A DNA stretch of 64,000 nucleotides from Ruminimicrobiellum sp045223915 (GCA_045223915.1 JBGUZU010000044.1:62001-126000); one strand, 5' to 3'; positions 56,990 to 64,000 are shown, counted from the first letter of the stretch. The notes: generated from the sequence alone by a model not told the origin. Numbers and translations: made by a program.

Positions 56990-57597
56990 TGTAAATAATA
57001 AAGATGCATTCGACTTTTGAGGATTTGACGGGACCAGTCCAGCGTGCGCATATTATAAATAAAAAAGTTGAAGGGATTGGTGGTTTCCTGCGCACGACTG
57101 GTCCCGGGCCGGCAAGCATATGGGTGTTATTTATGGGATTCCGGGGTGAACACGCTATAGAGGCAAAAGAATCCAGAAAAAATCGCCATATAGACTGGTT
57201 GGAGAGAGCGGCACTGAACCTGTGGTTGGCGTGCCGTCTATTAGTTATTTTTGGGAAAAGATAGCGTTTTTTCTTCAAAAGAATTAAGCGTGAAAAAATA
57301 TCACCGTGAAAAATAATCACAAATCACGGTGAGCCCCGCGTGTTAGCGAACCGTCAAAATGCACAAAAATTTTCAACAAGTGGAAAACTTTTTGTGCAAA
57401 ATGTATGTCAAGTAGAAAAAATGCACAAAAACCGCATGATTTTTGTGCATTTTGTATGTCAAGTAGAAGTTTTTGCTGTTTTCCGCGTTGATTTTCGTCA
57501 TTTTGCCTATTGATTTAGTATTTTACACAAAAACTGAGGCTGATTTTTGTGCAAAAATAAGAAAAAACCGCCGAAATTCGGCGATTTGCACAATTTT
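56990..57597. other. Non-coding region with hairpin/TGCACAAAA element, copy A
   Basis: Two overlapping open frames of opposite strand at 57004-57264 look non-coding (no ribosome site, no family). It holds an inverted pair around 57030-57110 (GGGACCAGTC and GACTGGTCCC), then CGGT/ACCG hairpin and CGTCAAAATGCACAAAAATTTT-CAAC with its TTTTTGTGCA partner (about 57352-57400), two GTCAAGTAG boxes, and a CGCCGAAATTCGGCG hairpin before the next gene's stop. Confidence 0.6.
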
Positions 57598-57999
57598 TTA
57601 TGCTTTTTTGGGCGGTCTTTGTTTGATTAGGTCTACTTTGTAGTGATTTTCACCAATTTCAAACTCAATTAGCTTGCTTTTGTTGGTGATTTTGACGGAA
57701 GTTCCGATAGTTTCAAGAAATTCAGCAAGTTTACTGATAATCTCTTCTTTTTCAACATCAGGCTTTCGCTCTCTTTTTGTGACGGTTCTTGACTTGTTAG
57801 CATTGACAGCTCCATGCTGTACAGCCTTATTTTCTTTAGCTTTTGCCGTGAGAATCTCAACTTCTTCATTCTCACAATAGTCATTATCTTCAAGCCACAT
57901 CTGAATAGCTTCATCTTTTGAGATGTCAAGCAACTTCATGCTTTTTTCAAGTTCGGCATCGGGAATTGTGATGGTTTTTCCCTCAAACGTATATCTCAC
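57598..57999 (-). CDS. Duplicated-cassette protein 1, copy A (133 residues)
   Basis: GTG 57999 chosen: AAAGGAG 8 nt upstream, and the result aligns with copy B at 62699-63100 from its start. Shared motifs: IPDAELEKSMK, WLEDNDYCENEEVE, KRERKPDVEKEEII, SKLIEFEIGENHYKVDLI. Probably nucleic-acid-associated; function unknown. Stop TAA. Confidence 0.8.
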   Translation of the reverse strand: MRYTFEGKTITIPDAELEKSMKLLDISKDEAIQMWLEDNDYCENEEVEILTAKAKENKAVQHGAVNANKSRTVTKRERKPDVEKEEIISKLAEFLETIGTSVKITNKSKLIEFEIGENHYKVDLIKQRPPKKA

Positions 58000-58050
58000 A
58001 AAAATCACTCCTTTCGGAGTGAGGGCTTTTTACAGCCCTCACTTTTTTCA

Positions 58051-58395
58051 TCAAAGGACAGCGGAGTAGAACGGAGTCTTCTTCACATATTCCTTTGTAA
58101 CCTTGTTTTCGTTTACAAGGGCGGTCATGAGATGGGTAACACGCTGGTTAGACAGACCCGAAATTTCGGGTATCTCGGACTGCAAATCCTTAATGCAACG
58201 ACCGACTTCTACATCAGTGAGATACGCAAGGATAACCTCCTTAAAGTGAGCGTTCTCAAGCTGTACCTTTGTAGGCTTACGCTCCGCAGACGACTTCTTG
58301 ACAAGGAGTTCAATCTCATGGTCAATAAAGGCGGTCATCTCAGCATTGTCAATAACGACCTCACGAATAGCAGCAAACATTTCTCTCTTTGTCAT
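58051..58395 (-). CDS. Duplicated-cassette protein 2, copy A (winged-helix-like, 114 residues)
   Basis: MTKREMFAAIREVV, then HEIELLVKKSSAERKPTK, then a winged-helix C-terminal part (EVGRCIKDLQSEIPEISGLSNQRVTHLMTALVNENKV). Nearly identical to copy B at 63157-63510. Stop TGA. Confidence 0.85.
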   Translation of the reverse strand: MTKREMFAAIREVVIDNAEMTAFIDHEIELLVKKSSAERKPTKVQLENAHFKEVILAYLTDVEVGRCIKDLQSEIPEISGLSNQRVTHLMTALVNENKVTKEYVKKTPFYSAVL

Positions 58396-58464
58396 AGTAA
58401 CGACTTCCTTTCAGAATGTGATTTTTTTGCAAGGTTTAGGTTTTTTCCCTTACCTTGTATATAC

Positions 58465-58493
58465 ATTATAGCATATACTCAGAGATTTGTCAA
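58465..58493 (-). promoter_or_regulatory. Consensus promoter of cassette copy A
   Basis: -35 TTGACA (58488-58493), 17 nt, -10 TATAAT (58465-58470). Confidence 0.9.
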
Positions 58494-58571
58494 GACCTTT
58501 TTTTATACTCTCTGTAATATTTGGGTCAACCACCCTTGGTAGCCTTGCTCCTCTCTCAACCTTACATATAT

Positions 58572-58600
58572 ATTATACATTAAATTTTAAAAAATGTCAA
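58572..58600 (-). promoter_or_regulatory. Second promoter upstream of cassette A
   Basis: -35 TTGACA (58595-58600), 17 nt, -10 TATAAT (58572-58577), followed by ATATATGTAAGG as in the middle class. Confidence 0.85.
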
Positions 58601-58611
58601 GTCAAAGATTT

Positions 58612-59020
58612 TTTCTGGAAAAGAAGATTCTTTGTGCAAAGTGCTGTGTCAATAGTGCAGGTTGTACAAAAATCGAAATTGATTTTTGTGCAACGTGCCA
58701 AAGTCAATAGTAATATTGCACAAATTTTCTGATGAACCTTTGTGCATTTTGCTAAGTCAATAGGCATTTTGCACAAAGATTTCGGGATTGTGGACATAAA
58801 AGTTTGTGCAAAATGCCGAGTCCAAAAAATTTCCCATGTGAATGTGAATCACAATCGCGGCCCAAATATGTCTGCGGACGGGCCGTCAAATTGCACAAAA
58901 GTTTTCCACATTGTTAATAAAAATTGTGCAACTTGCACATTCGTCAAATTGCACAATAAAGAGTTGTTGAAAACTATTGTGCAAAATGTACAAATGGCAT
59001 TTTGCACAAAAAATAAGGGG
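58612..59020. repeat. Non-coding repeat region with hairpin/TGCACAAAA element, copy B
   Basis: Repeated boxes TTTGTGCAAnnTGC and GTCAATAG (at least four pairs), then CGGCCC/GGGCCG hairpin followed by CGTCAAATTGCACAAAAGTTTT and its partner AAAAATTGTGCAACTTGC (about 58853-58942). No gene. Confidence 0.7.
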
Positions 59021-59025
59021 GATTT

Positions 59026-59184
59026 TTATCCCCCTTGGTCAATTATAATATCTGTATACATTGCCTGAAAATCATCACATTCATCTTGCGGTCTGTCCAT
59101 CATGCATTCTCCATTGGCGTTACAGTAAGGACAGTTGTAATCCTCTATGGGACATTCCCAAATTTCGTACCATTCTTTCATCAT
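59026..59184 (-). CDS. Small Cys-rich protein, 52 residues
   Basis: Two adjacent ATG codons after AAAGGAAATGATAAC. ECPIEDYNCPYCNANGECM has a zinc-knuckle look. Own promoter 59217-59245. Stop TAA. Confidence 0.7.
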   Translation of the reverse strand: MMKEWYEIWECPIEDYNCPYCNANGECMMDRPQDECDDFQAMYTDIIIDQGG

Positions 59185-59216
59185 GTTATCATTTCCTTTC
59201 TGTCTTTGATGTATTT

Positions 59217-59245
59217 ATTATATCATAGCTTTGTTATTTTGTCAA
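59217..59245 (-). promoter_or_regulatory. Early-class promoter
   Basis: -35 TTGACA (59240-59245), 17 nt, -10 TATAAT (59217-59222), then AAATACATCAAAG and the AAAGGAAATGATAAC leader shared by neighbours. Confidence 0.9.
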
Positions 59246-59274
59246 GGGGTTTTTAAGATTTTTATTTTAAAAAT

Positions 59275-59297
59275 GATGGAGAGTACTACTCTCCATC
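59275..59297 (-). terminator. Palindromic terminator overlapping a TAG stop
   Basis: Perfect 11-bp arms GATGGAGAGTA/TACTCTCCATC with a single central base, then ATTTTT on the minus strand. The TAG of the gene lies in the loop. Confidence 0.8.
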
Positions 59298-59450
59298 GTT
59301 CTGAATTTCTGTGGCGATAATGTCACAATCGTTCCACACATCTTTACCATAGATTTCAAATAGTTCATTAAACATCCATTCAGCATCTTCTGCGGTATCT
59401 GCCTTGATTGGCATTCCTTTGTACTCTAAAGTGATAGTAAACTTTTTCAT
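59286..59450 (-). CDS. Small protein ending in TAG, 54 residues
   Basis: MKKFTITLEYKGMPIKADTAEDAEW; paralogue of the 59696-59860 protein, which is also 54 residues and ends in TAA. The TAG sits in the terminator loop, so it is probably a true stop; read-through would add YSPSFLK to TAA 59262. Leader and promoter match neighbours. Confidence 0.75.
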   Translation of the reverse strand: MKKFTITLEYKGMPIKADTAEDAEWMFNELFEIYGKDVWNDCDIIATEIQNDGE

Positions 59451-59485
59451 GTTATCATCATTTCCTTTCTTTATTTGATGTATTT

Positions 59486-59514
59486 ATTATAACACATCTT
59501 TTGTTATTTGTCAA
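59486..59514 (-). promoter_or_regulatory. Early-class promoter
   Basis: -35 TTGACA (59509-59514), 17 nt, -10 TATAAT (59486-59491), then AAATACATCAAATAAAG. Confidence 0.9.
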
Positions 59515-59531
59515 GAGGTTTTTGATAAATT

Positions 59532-59606
59532 TTATTTATAAAACTTATCATCATTGACACAAATCCAAATTGCGATACAAAAGAAAAGTCCCAAACAAGC
59601 TGTCAT
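59532..59606 (-). CDS. Tiny membrane peptide, 24 residues
   Basis: ATG after AAAGAGGTAAT; MTACLGLFFCIAIWICVNDD and a short tail. It has its own consensus promoter, which supports it being real despite the length. Stop TAA. Confidence 0.55.
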   Translation of the reverse strand: MTACLGLFFCIAIWICVNDDKFYK

Positions 59607-59638
59607 TTTTATTACCTCTTTCTTTATTTGATATGTTT

Positions 59639-59667
59639 ATTATATCATACTTCTTTTGTTTTGTCAA
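59639..59667 (-). promoter_or_regulatory. Early-class promoter of the tiny peptide
   Basis: -35 TTGACA (59662-59667), 17 nt, -10 TATAAT (59639-59644). Confidence 0.9.
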
Positions 59668-59695
59668 GGGGTTTTTGAAATTTTTTTTGTGATTT

Positions 59696-59860
59696 TTACA
59701 CCTCCCCTCTAACTTCATCAACTTCACAATCAAAGTCTTGCCAATTGATGTATCTGCAAATCTCTTGACAAAGAATGTCTTCAAAGCGTTCTTTAGCTTC
59801 TTTTGCGGTTTCCGCATAAATGCCATTTGTGAATGTAAATCTAACCTCAAATTCTTTCAT
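59696..59860 (-). CDS. Small protein, 54 residues, paralogue of 59286-59450
   Basis: MKEFEVRFTFTNGIYAETAKEAKERFEDIL; start ATG with GGAAGTTGTTAC leader; stop TAA. Beta-alpha fold likely. Unknown function. Confidence 0.7.
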   Translation of the reverse strand: MKEFEVRFTFTNGIYAETAKEAKERFEDILCQEICRYINWQDFDCEVDEVRGEV

Positions 59861-59893
59861 TGTAACAACTTCCTTTCTTTATTTGATGTATTT

Positions 59894-59922
59894 ATTATAG
59901 CATACTTCTTTTAATTTGTCAA
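59894..59922 (-). promoter_or_regulatory. Early-class promoter
   Basis: -35 TTGACA (59917-59922), 17 nt, -10 TATAAT (59894-59899), then AAATACATCAAATAAAG. Confidence 0.9.
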
Positions 59923-59947
59923 TGCTTTTTAGGGGGATTTGTGGGAC

Positions 59948-60598
59948 TTAATCGTCCCACAAAGCTCCATTGATTTTGGGATATTCTTTCATACAGTAAG
60001 CAAAAATATCTTTTTCAATTAGTACATCTTGTAAACCTTTGTGAGCCTCTATAAAAGATGTATCATTTGTGAGATATCTATATAAAACTTCTGCGGTAAA
60101 ACGGTTTTGTTTGTTTTTTGTGATATATCCATTGTCTACACAAAACTTGCGGTAAGCATCGGAACCTTTTAACACTTCTCTTGACATTTTGAGCGTATCC
60201 CAAATTTTTACGCCAAAAGGGAAAAAGTATCTAAATTTTGAGCTTGTAATAAACCTTTGTGTTAAGTTAAGTGAGCGATAGTCAAACCTTGCGTTATGTG
60301 CTACAACTACCTTTATGTTGTACTGTTTGATGATATCAGCGACTATGCACTTTACAGTGTGAAATTTTCTCAGCTTTCTTTCGCCGTTTTCAATCTCAGC
60401 CCAATAAGACGGGATTTTTTCAGCATAGTAAGCGGAATCCATTAGTTCAGAATCAAGAATGATGTCTGCTATTGCATAGCTGTGAGTCTCATACACGTTC
60501 CCCTCTTTGTCTACAACGGCAAAACCTATGTCATAGCAAATAGGGTCATCAAGGGAGTTTGTTGTTTCAGTGTCAATCACTAAAAATTTTTCGTTCAT
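59948..60598 (-). CDS. DEDDh 3'-5' exonuclease (DnaQ-like)
   Basis: 216 residues. Motif I FLVIDTETTN (residues 5-14), motif II VVVAHNARFDYRSLN, motif III with H..D in IEAHKGLQDVLIEKD. Such phage enzymes proofread, trim or degrade nucleic acid. Start ATG after GAAAGGATTTG; stop TAA. No TAG. Confidence 0.9.
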   Translation of the reverse strand: MNEKFLVIDTETTNSLDDPICYDIGFAVVDKEGNVYETHSYAIADIILDSELMDSAYYAEKIPSYWAEIENGERKLRKFHTVKCIVADIIKQYNIKVVVAHNARFDYRSLNLTQRFITSSKFRYFFPFGVKIWDTLKMSREVLKGSDAYRKFCVDNGYITKNKQNRFTAEVLYRYLTNDTSFIEAHKGLQDVLIEKDIFAYCMKEYPKINGALWDD

Positions 60599-60656
60599 GT
60601 TATCAAATCCTTTCTGTCAATCGGGGTTTAGCTTCCTGTCCCTCACTGACAAATAT

Positions 60657-60685
60657 ATCTTACCATATCCAGAAACAAATTTCAA
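60657..60685 (-). promoter_or_regulatory. Promoter of the exonuclease gene
   Basis: -35 TTGAAA (60680-60685), 17 nt, -10 TAAGAT (60657-60662). Weaker than its neighbours. Confidence 0.6.
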
Positions 60686-60699
60686 TAGGTAAAATAACC

Positions 60700-61090
60700 A
60701 AAGATTTGATTGTAAATTTGTGCAAAACAGAGAAAAGTTTGTAAGAGTAAACAAAAAATGCGGGCGGCAATTGTGCAACTTGCTGAAAAAATTTTTCTCT
60801 GTTTTGCACAAATTTGGGAAAAAATTTAATTGAAAGTTTGTGCAATTTGCCTATTGACAAAATTGGCGAGGTGTGGTATAATGGAATTTCGGGGCGCCGC
60901 GAGGGAAAACGCCCCGTCGAATTGCACAAAAATTTTTCAACATTTTTAAAAATTTTTGTGCATTTTGCATAATAGCATTTTGACTAATCAGCCGCCGCAT
61001 TTTTTGTGCAAGTTGCCAAAGTCAATAGGCAAGGTTAACAAGCCTTGCTTTCGATTTTTGGTTATTTTGCCTATTGACTTTTGGTAACTT
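60700..61090. repeat. Non-coding repeat region with hairpin/TGCACAAAA element, copy C
   Basis: TTTGTGCAAAAC and TTTGTGCAATTTGC boxes, CTATTGAC boxes, then CGGGGCG/CGCCCCG hairpin followed by TCGAATTGCACAAAAATTTTT-CAACA and its partner AAATTTTTGTGCATTTTGC (about 60889-60970). A small frame on the minus strand over 60660-60929 has no ribosome site. Confidence 0.7.
60854..60882 (+). promoter_or_regulatory. Perfect plus-strand promoter with no gene behind it
   Basis: -35 TTGACA (60854-60859), 17 nt, -10 TATAAT (60877-60882). Transcription would start at about the CGGGGCG hairpin of element C, suggesting a small RNA. Confidence 0.75.
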
Positions 61091-61098
61091 GTATAATT

Positions 61099-61374
61099 TT
61101 AACAAAGGTCGGTGTAAAGCTTATCAAGAGCTTCTAAGATATCTACGAGATCAATGTCCATCATACCATTTTCACTTTCTATTTCAAGATAATCATAATA
61201 ATTAGATAGTTCGTTAAAAGCGTTCATAGCTGTACGGATTTTTTCTTTACATTCCTTGTCAGCTCTTGCCGAGCGCTCTTTTGTGATAGCTTCCGCAAGA
61301 TTAATAAGCTCCATCGAAGAAAGCTGAGAGAGTGAACCCATACAAGCTGTCATAGCATTTGAATATTCTGTCAT
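61099..61374 (-). CDS. Small helical protein, 91 residues
   Basis: LSSMELINLAEAITKERSARA, acidic C terminus. Own consensus promoter. Start ATG, GGGGTCATTCAA leader; stop TAA. Unknown function. Confidence 0.75.
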   Translation of the reverse strand: MTEYSNAMTACMGSLSQLSSMELINLAEAITKERSARADKECKEKIRTAMNAFNELSNYYDYLEIESENGMMDIDLVDILEALDKLYTDLC

Positions 61375-61406
61375 TTGAATGACCCCTTTCTTTATTTGAT
61401 GTATTT

Positions 61407-61435
61407 ATTATAGCACATCTTTTTTGATTTGTCAA
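61407..61435 (-). promoter_or_regulatory. Early-class promoter
   Basis: -35 TTGACA (61430-61435), 17 nt, -10 TATAAT (61407-61412), then AAATACATCAAATAAAG. Confidence 0.9.
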
Positions 61436-61461
61436 TAGGTTTTTGAAAAAATTTTTTGAGA

Positions 61462-61665
61462 TTAGGCGGAGCTTATCTCCGCCATAACCTCTTTTTCAGT
61501 TTCCGCAAGGCTAATGTTTATGCTTATTAGCTGGGCTACTGTTATCAGATTCTGCTCACGTCTACCAAAGTAGAATGTACGCTCATCCTCTGGTAACATC
61601 TCATGGAGCTTGTAAAGCTCATCCATTACCCTGTCGATTTGGTTCTGTAATTCTCTGTTCCTCAT
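61462..61665 (-). CDS. Small helical protein, 67 residues
   Basis: ATG 61665 chosen (GAGGTTGATAAAC before it; the promoter at 61694 excludes the longer frame). RNRELQNQIDRVMDELYKLHE; stop TAA at a GGCGGAG/CTCCGCC hairpin. Unknown function. Confidence 0.7.
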   Translation of the reverse strand: MRNRELQNQIDRVMDELYKLHEMLPEDERTFYFGRREQNLITVAQLISINISLAETEKEVMAEISSA

Positions 61666-61693
61666 GTTTATCAACCTCGCTTTCAGTATCTTT

Positions 61694-61722
61694 ATTATAA
61701 CATATCTAAGCGGATTTGTCAA
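61694..61722 (-). promoter_or_regulatory. Early-class promoter
   Basis: -35 TTGACA (61717-61722), 17 nt, -10 TATAAT (61694-61699). Confidence 0.9.
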
Positions 61723-61759
61723 TAAGTTTTTAAAATTTTTTTTATCTTTTTTTTAGGGG

Positions 61760-62197
61760 TTAAGGTAAAGACCTTAACACCTCAAAGATATTGTGAACGT
61801 CATACGCTTTTCCCGTCCATTCTGTTCTATTGCCGATTTCATCATCAAACAGAATGTCATTTTTTGTTTTGGCTACAAAACTTTTTGGAGTTCCGTACTT
61901 GACTATCTCAATAAAGTCAAACTGTACGCTGTGAAGATGTTTTGCAAGCCATTCTTTTTTTGCTTTAGTTACTCTTGTATCATAATCATCATTTGAGCCT
62001 TTAGCAAGCCATGAAATTATTCCTATCTGATAACCTTTTTTCTGCAACTTGTTTAACATTCTTGCAAGCACATTCATGTTTATAAGCACCGTTGCCTTTT
62101 TGTAGGGAGTTTCATCATGGTTTATCAGCATTTCAAGCCAATTTTCAACGCCGTACAGATTAGCTATTGTACCATCCATGTCAAAGCAAATCCTCAT
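61760..62197 (-). CDS. HAD-family phosphatase
   Basis: 145 residues. Motif I FDMDGTIA, motif II IIGIISW (Ser), a lysine-containing middle part, motif IV ILFDDE. Small phage HAD enzymes of this size are usually nucleotidases or polynucleotide 3'-phosphatases; the substrate cannot be told. ATG 62197 chosen (AGGAAGTGCTAAAG before it). Stop TAA overlapped by a GGTTAAGGT/ACCTTAACC hairpin. Confidence 0.85.
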   Translation of the reverse strand: MRICFDMDGTIANLYGVENWLEMLINHDETPYKKATVLINMNVLARMLNKLQKKGYQIGIISWLAKGSNDDYDTRVTKAKKEWLAKHLHSVQFDFIEIVKYGTPKSFVAKTKNDILFDDEIGNRTEWTGKAYDVHNIFEVLRSLP

Positions 62198-62228
62198 CTT
62201 TAGCACTTCCTTTCTTTACTGTACTTAT

Positions 62229-62257
62229 ATTATAAACTAAATTTTATAAAAAATCAA
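62229..62257 (-). promoter_or_regulatory. Promoter of the HAD gene
   Basis: -35 TTGATT (62252-62257), 17 nt, -10 TATAAT (62229-62234). Middle-class -35 within the early block. Confidence 0.85.
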
Positions 62258-62259
62258 TA

Positions 62260-62690
62260 GCAAAATTACAATTTCGTCATTTTGACGAATGTCAAATTGG
62301 GGGGATAAAGTTTGTGCAAAATGACAGTTGACTTTTCATGTCAATAGGCAAAATAGACAAAAATGCGGCGGCAGCTTTGTGCAACTTGCCATCTTGACTT
62401 TTGCAGAGTGTTGTCATTTTGCACAAAATCGGGATTGGGGGTGGAAAAAAATTTGTGCAAAATGACGGTATAAAAATTTTGGGGATATTTTTGTGCAAAA
62501 TGACGGCGCTCTCCCTATCGTCCGCGCGCCGTCGAAATGCACAAAAATTTTACACAAGTTGAAAACTTTTTGTGCAACTTGCATAATAAAAAAATTGAGA
62601 ACTTTTGTGCAGTTTACACAAAAGTTCTCAACATGATTGTGCAGGTTGCTGTTGTGCAACCTGCACAAATATTAAATTAACTAAATTCTA
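62260..62690. repeat. Non-coding repeat region with hairpin/TGCACAAAA element, copy D
   Basis: Repeated TTTGTGCAAAATGACGG-type boxes (about 62310, 62450, 62490), then GACGGCGC/GCGCCGTC hairpin followed by GTCGAAATGCACAAAAATTTT and its partner AACTTTTTGTGCAACTTGC (about 62502-62583). Confidence 0.7.
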
Positions 62691-62698
62691 CATAAAAA

Positions 62699-63100
62699 TC
62701 ACCCTTTCTTTTGTGCTCTTTGACGAATCAGGTCGAGCTTGTAGTGATTTTCACCAATTTTGAACTCAATGAGTTTAGATTTATTGGTGATTTCGACGGA
62801 CTCAAAACCGTTTGTCGCAAGAAAATCCGCAAGTTTGTGAATAATGTCCTCCTTTTCTATATCGGGCTTGCGTTCTCTTTTTGTAGTAGCTTTTGGCTTT
62901 GTGGATTTTGCTGAATGTTGAACCGCGTGATTTTCTTTCGCTTTTTTCGTGAGTGCTTCGGCTTCTGCGTTCTCACAAAAATCATTATCTTCTAACCAAA
63001 GCTGAACTGCTTCATTCTGTGAGATTTCAAGCATTTTCATACTTTTTTCAAGCTCAGCGTCAGGGATTTGGATTTTTTTACCATTAAAGTCAATCGTCAT
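62699..63100 (-). CDS. Duplicated-cassette protein 1, copy B (133 residues)
   Basis: Start ATG after GGGAGGTG; stop TGA. Colinear with copy A at 57598-57999 over the whole length, sharing the same motifs. Diverged at many positions, so the duplication is not recent. Confidence 0.85.
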   Translation of the reverse strand: MTIDFNGKKIQIPDAELEKSMKMLEISQNEAVQLWLEDNDFCENAEAEALTKKAKENHAVQHSAKSTKPKATTKRERKPDIEKEDIIHKLADFLATNGFESVEITNKSKLIEFKIGENHYKLDLIRQRAQKKG

Positions 63101-63156
63101 TTGTGAACACCTCCCACGAGGGAGTGGGACTTTTCAGTCCCACTTTTTTGAGTTTT

Positions 63157-63510
63157 TCAGTCAAGAACCGCTGAGTAGAACGGAGTTTTCTTGACGTATT
63201 CCTTGGTAATCTTACCAGAGTTTACCAGTGCGGTCATCAGGTGGGTAACTCGCTGATTGCTCAGCTCAGAAATCTCAGGGATTTCAGCCTGAAGGTCTTT
63301 GATACAGCGACCAACCTCTACGCTTATCAGATAGTTGAGAATTGCAGTCTTAAAGGCTTCATTCTCAATCTGAGTCTTGGTGGGCTTGCGCTCAGCAGAG
63401 CTTTTCTTGACGAGAAGCTCAATCTCGTGATTGATGAACTCAGTCATCTCAGCGTTGTCAGCGATTGCAGGGATTGCGAGCATAGCGGTGAACATTTCTC
63501 TTTTTGTCAT
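63157..63510 (-). CDS. Duplicated-cassette protein 2, copy B (winged-helix-like, 117 residues)
   Basis: Start ATG after AAAGAGG; stop TGA. Very similar to copy A at 58051-58395, with a four-residue difference near the N terminus. Same gene order and spacing as copy A. Confidence 0.85.
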   Translation of the reverse strand: MTKREMFTAMLAIPAIADNAEMTEFINHEIELLVKKSSAERKPTKTQIENEAFKTAILNYLISVEVGRCIKDLQAEIPEISELSNQRVTHLMTALVNSGKITKEYVKKTPFYSAVLD

Positions 63511-63561
63511 AAGACATAACCTCTTTCTTTTTTGATATCAGTCTTGCTTGACTGTATCTAT

Positions 63562-63590
63562 ATTATATCATAAGGCTTTTGGTTTGTCAA
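63562..63590 (-). promoter_or_regulatory. Consensus promoter of cassette copy B
   Basis: -35 TTGACA (63585-63590), 17 nt, -10 TATAAT (63562-63567). Confidence 0.9.
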
Positions 63591-63680
63591 GGGGTTTTTG
63601 AAACTTTTTTTAATTTTTTTTTTGAGCCTACGCTCAGGGGTTTCGCACCCTGTTTTCGTTCCCTCAACCTTACATACACT

Positions 63681-63708
63681 ATTATACTCTTATTTTCAGA
63701 AAATACAA
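63681..63708 (-). promoter_or_regulatory. Possible second promoter of copy B
   Basis: -35 TTGTAT, 16 nt, -10 TATAAT (63681-63686); followed by AGTGTATGTAAGG as at 58572-58600. Confidence 0.5.
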
Positions 63709-64000
63709 GTGGTATTTTGCACAAAGCTGCAGTAACTTTTTTAGGCAAGTTGTCTTCGACGTTGTATGAGTTGCACAATCAGCAATATCTTTAATTGTGC
63801 ATTTTGCCATGGAGGATGAGTTTTGCAAGTTTAATCTATTAAACTTGCAAAATAGACATCTGTCTATTTTTCAGGAATGTGAGGTTTTGATCACAAATAA
63901 AAAACCTGTCCAAAAAAATACCCTTGTGAATGTGATTCACAAATCGCGGGTTTCCCCGGCTGTGAGCGACGTCCGTCAGAATGCACAAAAAGGAGATGAA
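63700..64000. repeat. Non-coding repeat region with hairpin/TGCACAAAA element, copy E (cut by window edge)
   Basis: TTTTGCACAAAG and TTGTGCATTTTGCC boxes, GTGAATGTGATTCACAAATCGCGG as in copy B, a GC-rich stretch, then CCGTCAGAATGCACAAAAAGG at the edge. Small frames here look non-coding. Confidence 0.6.
63821..63852. repeat. 15-bp perfect inverted repeat
   Basis: TTTTGCAAGTTTAAT-CT-ATTAAACTTGCAAAA; a possible operator. No T-run outside the palindrome. Confidence 0.75.

Noticed and set aside
57004..57264. Plus-strand 86-codon frame and opposing minus-strand 150-codon frame
   Set aside because: No ribosome site, no recognisable family, unusual composition, and both overlap promoters or repeat elements.
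63579..63794. Small opposed frames near the right edge
   Set aside because: Overlap a promoter and repeat boxes; no start signal.

Overview
The window looks like part of a large tailed phage (or prophage) of a low-GC Gram-positive host (Bacillota, probably gut-associated). It is AT-rich, its promoters are sigma-A-like, its ribosome sites are AGGAGG-type, and it carries a very long tape measure gene, tail and fibre genes, about 26 tRNA genes and several homing endonuclease genes. The host assignment is inferred from gene style. It is not proven by the sequence.

Many genes read through only if TAG codes for an amino acid, almost certainly glutamine (code 15). The 3316-codon tape measure gene, a RuvC-like resolvase, the two large baseplate genes, both HNH endonucleases and many small genes have in-frame TAG at non-conserved or Gln-like positions and end in TAA or TGA. 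A tRNA with anticodon CTA at 43410-43481 would decode it. At the right end (56.4-64 kb) TAG is essentially absent from reading frames and is used once as an apparent true stop. This suggests standard-code early genes and recoded late genes.

Layout. 1-1.8 kb (minus): RNA ligase (cut by the edge), broken GIY-YIG endonuclease, pyrimidine-dimer glycosylase-like protein. 2.1-12.4 kb (plus): tape measure and a small tail protein. 12.4-27.3 kb (minus): RuvC-like resolvase, small virion proteins, baseplate and tail genes, and a membrane protein. 27.5-43.5 kb (minus): a tRNA array interleaved with a Ro60-like DUF2828 gene, small acidic genes, a fibre module (32-34.6 kb), an HPr-like gene, a 3D-domain lipoprotein, HNH genes and hairpin-rich non-coding spacers. 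43.7-51.2 kb (minus): a primary-type sigma factor, a cPRD-like RNA-repair protein, a kinase-like protein, a DnaJ-type zinc protein and several unknowns. 51.3-56.1 kb (plus): a compact run of tiny recoded genes ending in a helix-turn-helix protein, two long palindromes and three repeat families (candidate origin). 56.4-64 kb (minus): short genes, nearly all with their own consensus promoter, separated by five copies of a hairpin/TGCACAAAA repeat element, with a duplicated two-gene cassette, a DEDDh exonuclease and a HAD phosphatase.

How it fits together. A phage sigma factor sits among many near-identical promoters (-35 TTGATT, 17 nt, -10 TATAAT) that serve the tRNA and middle genes. The tRNAs, including the amber suppressor, would support translation of recoded structural genes. 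RNA ligase, cPRD and the DUF2828 protein suggest an RNA-repair or tRNA-protection function. Most striking, six tRNAs have co-varying changes at the D-loop/T-loop elbow (18:55 or 19:56), and the array contains CCA-ended or T-loop-bearing RNAs that are not normal tRNAs.
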